64,000 nt of DNA from Acidobacteriaceae bacterium (lineage in GTDB: Bacteria; Acidobacteriota; Terriglobia; Terriglobales; Acidobacteriaceae): contig JANXZM010000052.1 of the NCBI GenBank assembly GCA_025355505.1, forward strand, positions 1 through 64,000. The letters are read 5' to 3'. Below the pieces are notes generated by a model. That model had not been told where the DNA came from and made no database searches. It saw only the letters and a list, made by a program, of their open reading frames with translations. This document shows, one piece after another, positions 41,441-50,456 of this stretch; position 1 is the stretch's first letter; each line of letters begins with the position of its first letter. The position numbers and the translations under genes are program-made.

Positions 41441-42640
41441 CTACGCTCGCCGCAGCGTCAACAGCGTAATCTCCGGAGGCACCCCAATCCGCACCGGAAA
41501 CCCAAACGTCCCCAGCCCGCGATTCACATAAAGCGCAGCCTTCTGCGAGCTGTTGCCGTTCGTTGCAATCGGCAGCCGATAGAGTCCCGCAACAAACGGC
41601 GTGATCAACCGAGCCGGGCTGACGCTGTGATCCACAATCTCAAATTTCACCTGCCCGCCATGAGTGTGCCCCGCCAGGCTGAGCTCGATGCCCAACTCAG
41701 CCGCGCGCCGAAAAGAATTAGGATTGTGCGAGAGCAAAATGTTAGGCATGTCGCGCCGAACCAGGGGCTCGATCTCCTGCAACATCGGCCCGGTACGCTC
41801 GGCGCTGGTCATATGGTCGCGCTGATAATCGACGCCCATCAGATTGAAACGCCCTCCATTGTGTTCGACAACGGCGCTCCGGGCGCGCAGCAGCCGCATT
41901 CCATTTTCGCGGAAGAGCCGCTCCGCCTCATCTTCCACGCCCGCATAAATTTCGTGATTCCCATTGCATCCCCAAACGCCAAGCGGAGCGCGCAGCCGGC
42001 TCAACTCGGCAATGCAGGCGTCCAGCGGATCGCCTTCGCTGGAGACAAAGTCTCCCGTAACAAAAGAAATGTCAGGCTGCAGAGAGTTAGCCATGTCCAC
42101 CGCGCGCCGAATCTCGTGCGGCGGCATGTAGTCGCCAATGTGTATGTCGCTAAGCTGAGCGATGCGCAGCCCATCCAGCTCCGGCGGAAGATTCGCCACC
42201 GGCACATCGACGCGCTCGATGGTGTAGCGCAAACGCCCGGCGGCAAATCCATAAGTAGCAGCAAGAAACGGAAAGCCTCCAGCAAGCACGGCGGCGTATT
42301 GAAAGAATGTCCGGCGCGAGGGACTGAAGCCACCCGCGACCGCGCCGGGACGAAGTCGCGCCGCAACGTTAGTGACCCACTCGATTGCTCCTACCGATTC
42401 GACCGCCAGAAATCCGAAGAATGAAGCGACCATCCACAGGCGGGCAAATGTAGTCAGCGATTTGCCGAGGTTGAAGCTGCCCAAGCTTGGACTATGAACG
42501 GCGAGACGCGAGATCCCATGCCCCAGTAACGGATCAAGCAGAGTAGCCAGCAGCGCAGCGGCGAGCACGATCAGTCCGGCATGAAGGCCGAAACGCCAGT
42601 TGGCATTCGAGAACGCGCCAATCCACGTCCACGCCCGCAT
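41441..42640 (-). CDS. Membrane-anchored metallophosphoesterase (YkuE-like)
   Basis: The calcineurin-like core is complete: RIAQLSDIHIGDYMPP (D, H), ISFVTGDFVSSEGDPLD (GDF), GVWGCNGNHEIYAG (GNHE), and LSLAGHTHGGQVKFE (GHTH). The N-terminus has three membrane helices and a Tat-like SPSRRTFFQYAAVLAGGFPFLA segment. In frame upstream of ATG 42640 lies another hydrophobic stretch (FFALFLLAVYAVQRFWF) without an ATG, GTG or TTG, so the true start may use a rare codon. YkuE-like enzymes act on envelope phospho-compounds. Confidence 0.88.
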   Translation of the reverse strand: MRAWTWIGAFSNANWRFGLHAGLIVLAAALLATLLDPLLGHGISRLAVHSPSLGSFNLGKSLTTFARLWMVASFFGFLAVESVGAIEWVTNVAARLRPGAVAGGFSPSRRTFFQYAAVLAGGFPFLAATYGFAAGRLRYTIERVDVPVANLPPELDGLRIAQLSDIHIGDYMPPHEIRRAVDMANSLQPDISFVTGDFVSSEGDPLDACIAELSRLRAPLGVWGCNGNHEIYAGVEDEAERLFRENGMRLLRARSAVVEHNGGRFNLMGVDYQRDHMTSAERTGPMLQEIEPLVRRDMPNILLSHNPNSFRRAAELGIELSLAGHTHGGQVKFEIVDHSVSPARLITPFVAGLYRLPIATNGNSSQKAALYVNRGLGTFGFPVRIGVPPEITLLTLRRA

Positions 42641-43179
42641 AAACCAGAATCGCTGGACGGCGTAGACAGCTAATAGAAACAGCGCAAAGAAGAAAACTCG
42701 GCTAAGAATCAGGGCAATACTCCGTTAAGAAACTCTTTTGGTTAGATGCATTGCGGGCTGGAGAAGGCTCGGCTAGGGGGCGTCGAGTATGACGCGCCGC
42801 GAAGGTCGGGTATGGCCAGTTCCCTCCCGACCTTGTATTTTCTCCCTCAACAGATGGACGGCGTAGCCTGGGCGACCCGCCAACACGAAACCGAGCAGTC
42901 ACCAGTAGGCTAGTGACCTAGGTCACAATCGCGCACGGCGCATTGAAGTCTAATGTCTAGGAGGGGATGTGCCGATTTGATGATGATGAAGAGGAGGGGG
43001 TATACTTCAAGGGAGCAGATTCTCCTTCCCCAATTGCCTGCTTGACAGAGGGTAGTACAATCCTTGGCAACGCGGTTAACGCGCGGAGTTTTTTGATACC
43101 TGAGCATCCGCTCAGCCCGCCCGTGAATCAGAATAACGTAAGGAGACCCTTCTGCAGCGGCAACGAAACGAGGAACGCG
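42641..43179. other. Intergenic stretch with an orphan terminator
   Basis: A hairpin at 42804-42840 (GGTCGGG, loop, CCCGACC then TTGTATTTT) looks like a plus-strand terminator but has no upstream plus-strand gene. A ribosome-site-like AAGGAGA sits at 43139-43145 without a good start. No gene was found. Confidence 0.35.
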
Positions 43180-43542
43180 ATGCCTGAAGGCCAACAGGTC
43201 AACTTCAAAGTCATCTTTGAAGACCCAACGGCAGGGCCGGTTCCGCTATTCAGCAACCACGTTGGTATTTCGCGAGCCGGAACTGAGGTCCAATTTGAGT
43301 TTGCTTTCTTGGACATCAATCTGATCGCGAGCATACTGCAAGGCCACAAGGAAGGTATCAGAGCCGAGTCGCCAATTGAAATTACCGGCAGAACCGTGGC
43401 AAAAATAGTGATGCCCATGCACGTCTTCCTGCAGATGGGTGGGCACCTGCAAACCTTGGTGAAGCAAATTGAGGCGGAACTGCAGACGGAGAATGAGGAG
43501 GAACAGGAACATGAGCCCAGCACTAGCATCCCCGATGTATAG
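43180..43542 (+). CDS. DUF3467-like small protein, first of a three-gene operon
   Basis: The 120-residue protein contains VPLFSNHVGISRAGTEVQFEFAF and ITGRTVAKIVMPMHVFLQMGGHLQTLVKQIE. This recalls DUF3467, whose members carry a YSN-x-V-x-x-s-x-x-D/E-F-x-x-x-F strand and a later R-x-V-x-x-V-x-M-x-p helix. The resemblance is by eye. An acidic tail (TENEEEQEHE) ends it. ATG 43180 has AGGA 5 nt upstream. It overlaps the next gene by 32 nt. Composition is AT-richer than the host. Confidence 0.6.
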   Translation: MPEGQQVNFKVIFEDPTAGPVPLFSNHVGISRAGTEVQFEFAFLDINLIASILQGHKEGIRAESPIEITGRTVAKIVMPMHVFLQMGGHLQTLVKQIEAELQTENEEEQEHEPSTSIPDV

Positions 43543-43753
43543 GAGCGCCAGCGCGGTAAGGACCGCCCAACCATCCGAGTCTATCGGCGTGCTTGATGAG
43601 ACCATGGCTCGCAAAGTGTTGCTCTATGTTGCGAAGACCAAGCACGAAGAGGAATACCGGCAGGCAGTCGCCGCACTTGTTGCTTGTGGGCCGCAAGTTG
43701 ACGTCCCGACAGATGCTGACCTGAAAAGCAAGGGTGTGAGAATTCGGTTCTGA
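43511..43753 (+). CDS. Unknown 80-residue protein, second of the operon
   Basis: ATG 43511 follows GGAGGAACAGGAAC, inside the end of the preceding gene. The C-terminal half is well-formed (VLLYVAKTKHEEEYRQAVAALVACGPQVDVPTDADLKSKGVRIRF), the first part is low in structure. No family recognised. It ends 10 nt before the third gene. Confidence 0.5.
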   Translation: MSPALASPMYRSASAVRTAQPSESIGVLDETMARKVLLYVAKTKHEEEYRQAVAALVACGPQVDVPTDADLKSKGVRIRF

Positions 43754-43763
43754 CAGGACACAC

Positions 43764-44609
43764 ATGCCTGCTGATGAGGCATCTTGGTATGATGCCAATC
43801 CCGACAGAACGTCACTGTATCAGGGGGATGTCCTCGACAACATCCCCCTAGTTTTTATCCCTCCCAAGATTTCCAAGTGGATTATCCTTCGACCTAGCCT
43901 GAAGGGCGCAGCCACTGTCGATGACGTCCTTGGAGGTCAGATTCCCAAATGGTTTCAAGCCAATGTCGAAGGACAAATTAAGGATGTGTGGCAGCATGGT
44001 GACGGAGAAGAATACGTAGCCGCCAAGGCAAAGAAGATGCGGGTGCTACTAGTCACCCAATCGTGTGATTTAGCGCAGAGGAGCAACTACCAAGTTGCAC
44101 CAGTGTTCCCGGTAACGAAGCTCCCAGTAGCGAAGCTAGACAATCTTCGGGCCAACGAGTTTATATATCTGTTTTATCTTCCGGCCCGGCCACCCGCTAT
44201 CGCAGAGGACAGCTTTGCGGATTTGAGCCAGATAACGGGAATTCCAAGAGCTTATTTCAGGGCGGATTCCGCGATAGCTAGGTTGAACCAAGCTACAACC
44301 CGTGCCCTACAAGCCCAGATTGCGGAGTTCTACGGTCGTCCGTTCGGTTTCAACACGCGGGACAGAGCCCCACATACGGCAGAGTATGCCTGTTCGCGGT
44401 GCTTCCATCAGCACTTCAGACTTCAAAAGAAACCGGTTAACAAAGAGAGTAATTTCCCTGAATGCGAACTGTGCAATGATGGCCTTTGGGTTCGCATCAG
44501 TGATGCGGTTCAGGGAGATCTCGAGTTTGTCGGATCTATTTCAGCGCAAGCTGAGGAGGGACCTTTAGATTCCGGCACAAACATACCACCCCCTAAGGTG
44601 GGTGGATAG
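43764..44609 (+). CDS. Unknown 281-residue protein with 'VTQSCDL' motif and zinc ribbon
   Basis: Residues ~20-35 read LYQGDVLDNIPLVFIPP. A central MRVLLVTQSCDLAQRSNYQVAPVFPV segment (about residue 95) resembles a motif seen in several uncharacterised accessory proteins. Residues ~210-245 form a zinc ribbon (CSRC...CELC). No established function. Co-direction and tight spacing with the two preceding genes suggest one operon. It meets a VapBC pair tail-to-tail over an inverted repeat. Confidence 0.6.
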   Translation: MPADEASWYDANPDRTSLYQGDVLDNIPLVFIPPKISKWIILRPSLKGAATVDDVLGGQIPKWFQANVEGQIKDVWQHGDGEEYVAAKAKKMRVLLVTQSCDLAQRSNYQVAPVFPVTKLPVAKLDNLRANEFIYLFYLPARPPAIAEDSFADLSQITGIPRAYFRADSAIARLNQATTRALQAQIAEFYGRPFGFNTRDRAPHTAEYACSRCFHQHFRLQKKPVNKESNFPECELCNDGLWVRISDAVQGDLEFVGSISAQAEEGPLDSGTNIPPPKVGG

Positions 44610-44657
44610 GCCAACCCAGTCGACCTTAGCGGGTCAAGTCGCCGGGTTGCCGGTGTC

Positions 44658-44688
44658 CAACTCATAGCGCTCTTTGCGATGAGTTGGA
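44658..44688. terminator. Inverted repeat between convergent genes
   Basis: CCAACTCAT-(13 nt)-ATGAGTTGG, perfect 9-bp arms, between the stops of the unknown operon and vapC. No T-run follows, so it is only a possible two-way terminator. Confidence 0.4.
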
Positions 44689-44721
44689 TTCCGCGCGGAA
44701 GGCAGCCCCGCGACTCTCCCA

Positions 44722-45153
44722 TCAATCCCGCAGCGGATCCAACACCTCAACCGCGCCATAACGCTGGCCGTGAGACAAGTCCTCGGAGTAGAGAACCGCC
44801 GCTCCGCAGCTCTCGGCGGCGTGCAGAATCAAGGCGTCCCAGTACGAGACCTTGTACCGCGTTTCGATCCCAAGTGCCGCGAGGATCGATTGCGGAGTGT
44901 TGATGACGATCTCCCAACTCAAGTAGTCCTCAATCAGCTTGGCGATCTCGTCGCTTGGCAGCGGATGCGCCACGCGGCGGCGCAGATTTACGCAGAGCTC
45001 CTGAAGAACCTGCGTACTCAAAGCGCCCTGCCCCGTGGTCCACAGATGCTCAATCAGTTGGCGGGCGCGTTCGTGCTTCGGGCCAGCATCGCGGTCATGG
45101 GCGTAAATCAGGATGTTGGTGTCGACAAAATACTTGGGATTTGTCGGGGTCAT
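44722..45153 (-). CDS. VapC-family PIN toxin
   Basis: A second PIN protein: YFVDTNILIYAHDRDAGPKH (Asp10), LSTQVLQELCVNLRR (Glu52), KVSYWDALILHAAESCGAAVLYSEDLSHG (Asp101 and Asp121). The length is 143 residues. It follows the CopG-like antitoxin gene by 10 nt. The sequence differs clearly from the VapC at 35312, so the two pairs are independent. Confidence 0.9.
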   Translation of the reverse strand: MTPTNPKYFVDTNILIYAHDRDAGPKHERARQLIEHLWTTGQGALSTQVLQELCVNLRRRVAHPLPSDEIAKLIEDYLSWEIVINTPQSILAALGIETRYKVSYWDALILHAAESCGAAVLYSEDLSHGQRYGAVEVLDPLRD

Positions 45154-45163
45154 CTTCGTGAGA

Positions 45164-45397
45164 TCATCGCTCGTAAAGCTCGTCGCGCGACCGAGGCGGA
45201 GTCCAACTCAGGTTCATTCCTTCGCGCAGTCGTGCCAAGGCGCGCCGGCGTGAACGATCATAGCTCTTGCGCTCGCGCAAGATTTGCTCCAGACGCGCCG
45301 CCAGCATCGCGCTGATCGAAGTGCCTTCTTCCGCCGCCAGGATGCGAATCTCCCGCAGCAGCGCAGCATCCAGCTTCAATGTAATATTGCTCTTCAT
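45164..45397 (-). CDS. CopG/ribbon-helix-helix antitoxin
   Basis: A 77-residue protein with an RHH head (NITLKLDAALLREIRILAAEEGTSISAMLAARLEQIL) and an Arg-rich tail ending in SRDELYER. It is the antitoxin partner of the PIN gene 10 nt downstream. Confidence 0.85.
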   Translation of the reverse strand: MKSNITLKLDAALLREIRILAAEEGTSISAMLAARLEQILRERKSYDRSRRRALARLREGMNLSWTPPRSRDELYER

Positions 45398-45687
45398 AAA
45401 TGCACATTTCTACGTGCAGCACGATTATACGTGCTCACGCGCTCGGCGTCCATCGGAACCCAATCGTGGCCACCGATTCATCACAAAAATCCTGTACCCA
45501 CGTCACAGACTTCGAACCCCCAGGGGCGCGATAATCGAAATTTGATTGGGGCAGCGGAGAGATGTGTCCGTCCGAGAAAACGGGCCTCGAACCCCTAAAC
45601 ACCTCTGCGATCTTTGAAAATTGGCACTTGACACGCTTTACCCCACTTCGGAGACGGACAAGACGCGAGACGCGACAAGAAATCGCG

Positions 45688-45796
45688 TAAGTCCTTATTT
45701 ATGAATACTTTGATATAAGTCCTTTCGATTCAAAGACCAAGTGGAAAAATTCCCGCTAACTCCATGATTCCATAAGACCAGGGGGGAGGGGGGTAC
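45688..45796. repeat. Degenerate intergenic repeat (copy 2)
   Basis: It matches 511-612 over about 100 bp: TAAGTCCTTATT, ATACTTTGATATAAGTCCTT, TCAAAGACC, AAAAATTCC and a G-run. The region 45398-45923 contains no gene. Confidence 0.7.
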
Positions 45797-45923
45797 CGGT
45801 ACTAACCAGTTAACAAGCTCCCCAAAGTGCCCCTTTGAGCAAGGCTAAGAGACTTGGGAGCAACAAAAAAGTTCGCACCCCTGTCCTCTTTTGGGAAGTT
45901 AACGTGGAAGTCTTTGCTGGCGC

Positions 45924-47312
45924 TCAGCGCAGCAGCTTGGCCCGCTCCCGAGCGTTCTGCAGCGCCCGCTTGACGTGACGAGGCGCGGTGCCGCCGGGGA
46001 CGTCGTGCAACGCGAGCACCTCAGTAAGTCCGAGGCAGGAGTGGAAGTCCGCGTCAAAGCTCGAGCTAATCGCCTGCAGGTCGGCGAGTGGCAGTTTTTG
46101 CAAATCGCATCCGCGTTCCATTGCCAAGGCGACGGCCTTGCCAACCGCTTCGTGGGCAAGGCGCGAGGGCACTCCGCGTTCGACTAGATATGCAGCTGCG
46201 GCCCAGGCGTTCATGAATCCCGATTGCGCGGCCTGATTCATCTTGGCGTCGTTGAATTCGACGGTGTTCATGAATCCGGTCACGAGCGGCAACATGCCGA
46301 TGACGGTGTCGGAGGCGTCGAACACCGGCTCCTGCGTTTCCTGCAGGTCTTTGTTGTAGGCGAGCGGCAGGCCCTTCACCAAAGTTTGCAGCGTGGTGGA
46401 GCAACCCATGACACGAGCCGCTTTGCCGCGCACCAGTTCCAGCAAGTCGGGGTTTTTTTTCTGCGGCATGGCGCTGCTGCCGGTGGAGTAAAGCTCGGGC
46501 AACTCGACAAACCCGTAAGCAGGCGTGGAGAACAAGATCATCTCCTCGGCCCAGCGGCTGAGGTGAAGAGCAAGCAACGAAAGCGCGGCGACAAATTCGA
46601 TGGCAAAGTCGCGGTCGCTTGTAGCGTCGATACTGTTGGCCGTCGGGCCATCGAACCCCAGCTCCGCGGCCATGGCTTGACGATTAAGTGTTAGCGTGGC
46701 TCCGGCAACGGCACCCGATCCGAGTGGGCAAAGGTTCGCGCGCTTGCGGCAGTCGGCGAGGCGAGAGGCGTCGCGGAGAAACATTTCGACATAGGCAAGC
46801 AGCCAATGCGCGACCAGAACAGGTTCGGCCGGTTGCAGGTGCGTGTAAGCAGGCATAGCCAAAGACGTGCTGCCGGCGGCCTCGGCTCGAGAGACGATCG
46901 CCTCGACCCAATCGGCAATCAGGTTTTGCAGGGTGTCGCTGCTTTGGCGCACGAAGAGGCGGAGGTCGGTTGCGATCTGTTCGTTGCGGCTGCGTCCGGT
47001 GTGCAACTTGTAGCCGGTGGGGCCGATCAGCGCAGCGAGTTGCTTTTCGACGAAGTGGTGGACGTCTTCGGCTTCCGGGTCGTTGAGAAACTCTGGTGCA
47101 TCCTCGGCTCGCCGACGGATTTCTTCCAGCGCTTTCACGATTGCGGAAAGCTCTTCGGAGGAAAGCACTCCGGCGTGTCCGAGAGCGTTGGCGTGGGCGC
47201 GGCTGGCGGCGAGTTCGAAGGGCAGCAGCCGTTGGTCGTAGGGAAACGACCGCTGCCATTTTTCAAATTCGGGGTCAAGCGGCTGCCGAAAGCGGCCGGA
47301 CCACATCTTCAT
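45924..47312 (-). CDS. argH: Argininosuccinate lyase
   Basis: ArgH splits argininosuccinate into arginine and fumarate. The signature GSSAMPQKKNPDLLELVRGK is intact, with the catalytic serine in GSSAMPQKKN. LHTGRSRNEQ, MPAYTHLQPAEPV and NSIDATSDRDFAIEFV are also present. ATG 47312 (MKMWSGRF) has GAGG 7 nt upstream and matches the family start better than the ATG at 47348. It is the last gene of argR-F-G-H, separated from argG by a tandem repeat. Confidence 0.96.
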   Translation of the reverse strand: MKMWSGRFRQPLDPEFEKWQRSFPYDQRLLPFELAASRAHANALGHAGVLSSEELSAIVKALEEIRRRAEDAPEFLNDPEAEDVHHFVEKQLAALIGPTGYKLHTGRSRNEQIATDLRLFVRQSSDTLQNLIADWVEAIVSRAEAAGSTSLAMPAYTHLQPAEPVLVAHWLLAYVEMFLRDASRLADCRKRANLCPLGSGAVAGATLTLNRQAMAAELGFDGPTANSIDATSDRDFAIEFVAALSLLALHLSRWAEEMILFSTPAYGFVELPELYSTGSSAMPQKKNPDLLELVRGKAARVMGCSTTLQTLVKGLPLAYNKDLQETQEPVFDASDTVIGMLPLVTGFMNTVEFNDAKMNQAAQSGFMNAWAAAAYLVERGVPSRLAHEAVGKAVALAMERGCDLQKLPLADLQAISSSFDADFHSCLGLTEVLALHDVPGGTAPRHVKRALQNARERAKLLR

Positions 47313-47362
47313 TTTGCGACCTCGGAGGCGACGTTGATGAGTGACCATGGTACGGCGAGGAC

Positions 47363-47457
47363 AGCAGGTCCTTCGCTTCGCTCAGGATGACAAATCATTT
47401 TCGAGATGACAATTCATTTTCAGGATGACAATTGATTTTCGAGATGACAAATCATGC
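47363..47457. repeat. Half-palindrome plus 19-bp tandem repeat between argG and argH
   Basis: 47363-47391 is one arm of the GTCATCCTGAGCG repeat (minus sense). It runs into 3.8 copies of a 19-bp unit at 47386-47457: GATGACAAATCATTTTCGA, GATGACAATTCATTTTCAG, GATGACAATTGATTTTCGA, then GATGACAAATCATGC. The first unit starts with the GATGAC end of the arm. Confidence 0.85.
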
Positions 47458-48711
47458 TTACTTTGGCAATTTATGTAAAGTGCCCACGGCAGCGCGACCA
47501 TGTTGGGTCTGGGCGCGGCAACGCGAGGGCAATCCCAGGATGCGGATGAAGCCTTCAGCGTCTTTCTGATCATAACTTGCGTCCATGGTGAATGAGGAGA
47601 GGTCGGTGCGGTAGAGGGAGTAATCGGACTTGCGGCTGATGATGTTTACGTTGCCTTTGTAGAGCGACAGCGTAACCGCGCCGGTCAGATTCTGTTGCGT
47701 GGATTCAACGAAGGCGTCAAGCGCTTCGCGCAGCGGAGTGAACCACAGGCCGAAGTAAACGAGTTCGGCATACTTGAGCGCGACGTGTTGCTTGAAGTGC
47801 AGCAGGTCTCGATCGAGGCAAAGGGCTTCGAGTTCGCCGTGGGCGGCGAGCAGGAGCGTGCCTCCGGGAGTTTCATAGCAGCCGCGCGACTTGATGCCGA
47901 CGAAGCGGTTCTCGACCAGGTCGATGCGCCCAATCGCGTTGCGTCCGCCGATTTCGTTCAGCAGTTCGACCAGCGAAACAGGAACGAGATCCATGCCATT
48001 TACGGAAACGGGCGCGCCTTTTTCGAATCCAATTTCAACTTGTTCTTCCCGATCGGGAGCCTCTTGCGGCGATTTGGTCATTTGCCACGTGCTCGCGAAC
48101 GGTGCGTTGGCGGGGTCTTCGAGCTCTCCGCCTTCGTGACTCAGGTGCCAGAGATTGCGATCGCGGCTGTGAATCTTCTCGCGGCTCGCGGTCACGGGAA
48201 TGCCGCGCTTCTCAGCGTAGTCGAGACAATCTTCGCGCGATTTCAAATCCCATTCGCGCCATGGCGCCACAACTTTCAGTTCGGGAGCGAGCGCCTGGTA
48301 AGCCATCTCGAAGCGAACCTGATCGTTGCCTTTGCCGGTGCAGCCGTGGCTGACGGCCGAAGCTCCTTCGCGCAGCGCGACTTCGACCTGATGCTTGGCA
48401 ATCACGGGGCGGGCGAGCGAGGTGCCGAGCAGATACTTGTTTTCGTACACGGCCCCCGCTTTCAGCGCGGGCCAGACGTAGCCGGTCAGAAACTCTTCGC
48501 GCAGATCCTCGACCACTACCTTGCTGGCTCCGGTTTTGTAGGCTTTCTCGACAACGGCCTCGACGTCATCTCCCTGGCCAACGTCGGCGACCATGGCGAT
48601 CACTTCGCAGGCATAGTTTTCCTTGAGCCATGGAATGATGATGGAGGTATCAAGCCCACCGGAGTAGGCGAGAACAATCTTCTCTGGCGTCTTAGTTTTA
48701 GGCATGTGCAT
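47458..48711 (-). CDS. argG: Argininosuccinate synthase
   Basis: ArgG joins citrulline and aspartate with [21 protein letters not shown] gives the PP-loop (SGGLDTS), followed by [15 protein letters not shown] and [25 protein letters not shown]. The C-terminal [26 protein letters not shown] is also typical. The length of 417 residues is slightly long. It overlaps the end of argF by 14 nt, so translation is probably coupled. Confidence 0.97.
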   Translation of the reverse strand: MHMPKTKTPEKIVLAYSGGLDTSIIIPWLKENYACEVIAMVADVGQGDDVEAVVEKAYKTGASKVVVEDLREEFLTGYVWPALKAGAVYENKYLLGTSLARPVIAKHQVEVALREGASAVSHGCTGKGNDQVRFEMAYQALAPELKVVAPWREWDLKSREDCLDYAEKRGIPVTASREKIHSRDRNLWHLSHEGGELEDPANAPFASTWQMTKSPQEAPDREEQVEIGFEKGAPVSVNGMDLVPVSLVELLNEIGGRNAIGRIDLVENRFVGIKSRGCYETPGGTLLLAAHGELEALCLDRDLLHFKQHVALKYAELVYFGLWFTPLREALDAFVESTQQNLTGAVTLSLYKGNVNIISRKSDYSLYRTDLSSFTMDASYDQKDAEGFIRILGLPSRCRAQTQHGRAAVGTLHKLPK

Positions 48712-49735
48712 GTGCGCTCCTGGCCGGGAAGCGGCCCACGCCGCCGCCCAATAGCCATACGAGAATGGCTTTCTGAATGTGCAGACGATTTTCCGCCTGA
48801 TCGAAGACGACCGAGTTCAGCGAATCGATGACTTGATCCGTCACCTCGCAGCCGCGATGCGCGGGCAGACAATGCATGAACCGCGCATGGGGCTTGGCGA
48901 ACTGCATGAGCGCAGCGTTGACCTGATAAGGGGCGAAGATGGCGGCGCGTTCTTCGGCTTCCTGTTCGTGTCCCATGCTTGCCCAGGCATCGGTGTAGAC
49001 GGCATCGGCATCGGCAACGGCTTTGCGCGGGTCGGTCAGGATGCGAAGCGAAGCCTTGGTCTCATCCGCAATGGCCTTGGCCATGGTGACGATGAAGGGA
49101 TTGAGACCGTAGCGCTCGGGCGTCGCAATGGAAACTTTTGCGCCTGCCAACGCGCCCGCCAGCAGCAGGGAGTGGGCCATGTTGTTGCCATCGCCAACGT
49201 AGGCGAAATGAATTTTTGAGAGATCGCCGAAATGTTCGTGCAGGGTAAAAAAGTCGGCGAGCGCCTGGCAGGGATGTTCGAGTTCGCTGAGAGCGTTGAT
49301 GACGGGAACGTCGGCGTAGGTGGCCATCTGTTCGACGGCCGCATGGCTGAAGGTGCGCAGCACGATGATATCGATCCAGCGTTCGAGGTTGTGGGCGATG
49401 TCGTAGAGAGACTCGCGGGCATTGAGGCGGCTGGCCGTCTGGTCGACGAAGAATGTGCTGCCGCCCAGGCTGTCCATGCCGGCTTCAAAGGTTAGGCGGG
49501 TGCGCAGGGAGGGCTTTTCGAAGAACATGACCATTTGCTTGCCGGCGAGAACCTCGCGGAAGTCCGCGGGCCGCTGCTTGAGCATGGAGGCGAGGTTAAA
49601 GAGCGCGAGGATTTCGGCGGGGGTGAGGTCGTGGATGGAGACGAGATCGCGCGGCGCGGGCGGTTCCGGCAGCAGGTGCGGCGGGTTTATCTTCATGGTT
49701 GGAGGGTTCGTCAATGGCAGGGGCTCGGTTCTCAT
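48698..49735 (-). CDS. argF: Ornithine carbamoyltransferase
   Basis: ArgF makes citrulline from ornithine and carbamoyl phosphate. The carbamoyl-phosphate motif [25 protein letters not shown] and the ornithine motif [10 protein letters not shown] are intact. [19 protein letters not shown] covers the flexible loop. The family-like start is around MKINPPHLL (49696), and ATG 49735 adds 13 Pro-rich residues. It is the first structural gene after argR, overlapping argG. Confidence 0.96.
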   Translation of the reverse strand: MRTEPLPLTNPPTMKINPPHLLPEPPAPRDLVSIHDLTPAEILALFNLASMLKQRPADFREVLAGKQMVMFFEKPSLRTRLTFEAGMDSLGGSTFFVDQTASRLNARESLYDIAHNLERWIDIIVLRTFSHAAVEQMATYADVPVINALSELEHPCQALADFFTLHEHFGDLSKIHFAYVGDGNNMAHSLLLAGALAGAKVSIATPERYGLNPFIVTMAKAIADETKASLRILTDPRKAVADADAVYTDAWASMGHEQEAEERAAIFAPYQVNAALMQFAKPHARFMHCLPAHRGCEVTDQVIDSLNSVVFDQAENRLHIQKAILVWLLGGGVGRFPARSAHAHA

Positions 49736-49812
49736 TTACTTTTCGTAGCGCTCCATTTCCGAAAAAATTCGATCGCGGTTGCCGGTGGTGGCGGCTGGTC
49801 CCGGCAGGCCGC

Positions 49813-50253
49813 TTACGATAGCTGGCGAATACGTCGGGCGAGCGCCTGCGCTTTCTTCTTGTCGGTGGCGATGACCAGCACGGTGTCGTCGCCGGCGAGT
49901 GTGCCGACGACCTCAGGCCAGTGCGAGGCGTCGAGTGCGGCGGCGACGGGCTGCGCGCTGCCGACCGTGGTTTTCACCACCAGCAGGTTCTGGGCCTGGC
50001 GAATTTCGACCACAAACTGACGAGCGAGATGCATCACCGAGGGCAAAACGCTTTCCGCGCCCCGGCTCTCGCCGGCGCGGCGATAGCCCTCGGGGCCTTT
50101 CACCAGTTTGAGTTCGTGGATGTCGCGGGAGAGGGTCGCCTGGCCCACGTCGAAGCCCTTGCGCTCAAGCCGGTGCTGGAGCGAGTCCTGGCTTTGGACG
50201 GGACCGTTGTCGAGCAGGCCGAGGATGGCTTTGTGGCGCGCTGTTTTTGACAT
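49813..50253 (-). CDS. argR: Arginine repressor ArgR
   Basis: MSKTARHKAILGLLDNGPVQSQDSLQHRLERKGFDVGQATLSRDIHELKLVK is the winged-helix DNA-binding part. The C-terminal part (VVEIRQAQNLLVVKTTVGSAQPVAAALD and VVGTLAGDDTVLVIA) is the arginine-binding hexamer domain, with the GDD motif intact. The start is ATG 50253. An ARG box lies exactly over the start codon (50251-50268), so it probably represses its own operon, argR-F-G-H. Confidence 0.95.
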   Translation of the reverse strand: MSKTARHKAILGLLDNGPVQSQDSLQHRLERKGFDVGQATLSRDIHELKLVKGPEGYRRAGESRGAESVLPSVMHLARQFVVEIRQAQNLLVVKTTVGSAQPVAAALDASHWPEVVGTLAGDDTVLVIATDKKKAQALARRIRQLS

Positions 50254-50268
50254 GAATAAAAATGCAAC
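50251..50268 (-). promoter_or_regulatory. ARG box over the argR start
   Basis: CATGAATAAAAATGCAAC matches the consensus TNTGAATWWWWATTCANW with one core mismatch. A second, weaker half-site ATGCATAAGTAT follows at about 50272-50283. Two boxes in tandem are usual for ArgR operators. Confidence 0.75.
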
Positions 50269-50456
50269 AGAATGCATAAGTATCCACGTGAGGGGAAGGC
50301 CGTGTCAAGCGGGAAATGCGCGGTGGAATGCTCCGGGTCACGGAGGACTGGGGTTCGCGACGGGCCACGGGCCACGAGCAATCGGTCGAAAGGTTGCTGG
50401 AAGCTGGCAGCGAACTTGCGGCACGCCACTCCCGGTCAATCCATATCGCTGAACTC

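Noticed and set aside
45480-45600. GGTTCGAA-like T-loop sequences suggesting a tRNA on the minus strand
   Set aside because: The arms around the loop do not pair (no 5-bp T-stem or 7-bp acceptor), and no anticodon arm is present.
47386-47457. Regular 19-bp repeats as a CRISPR array
   Set aside because: The units follow each other without spacers and there are no cas genes.
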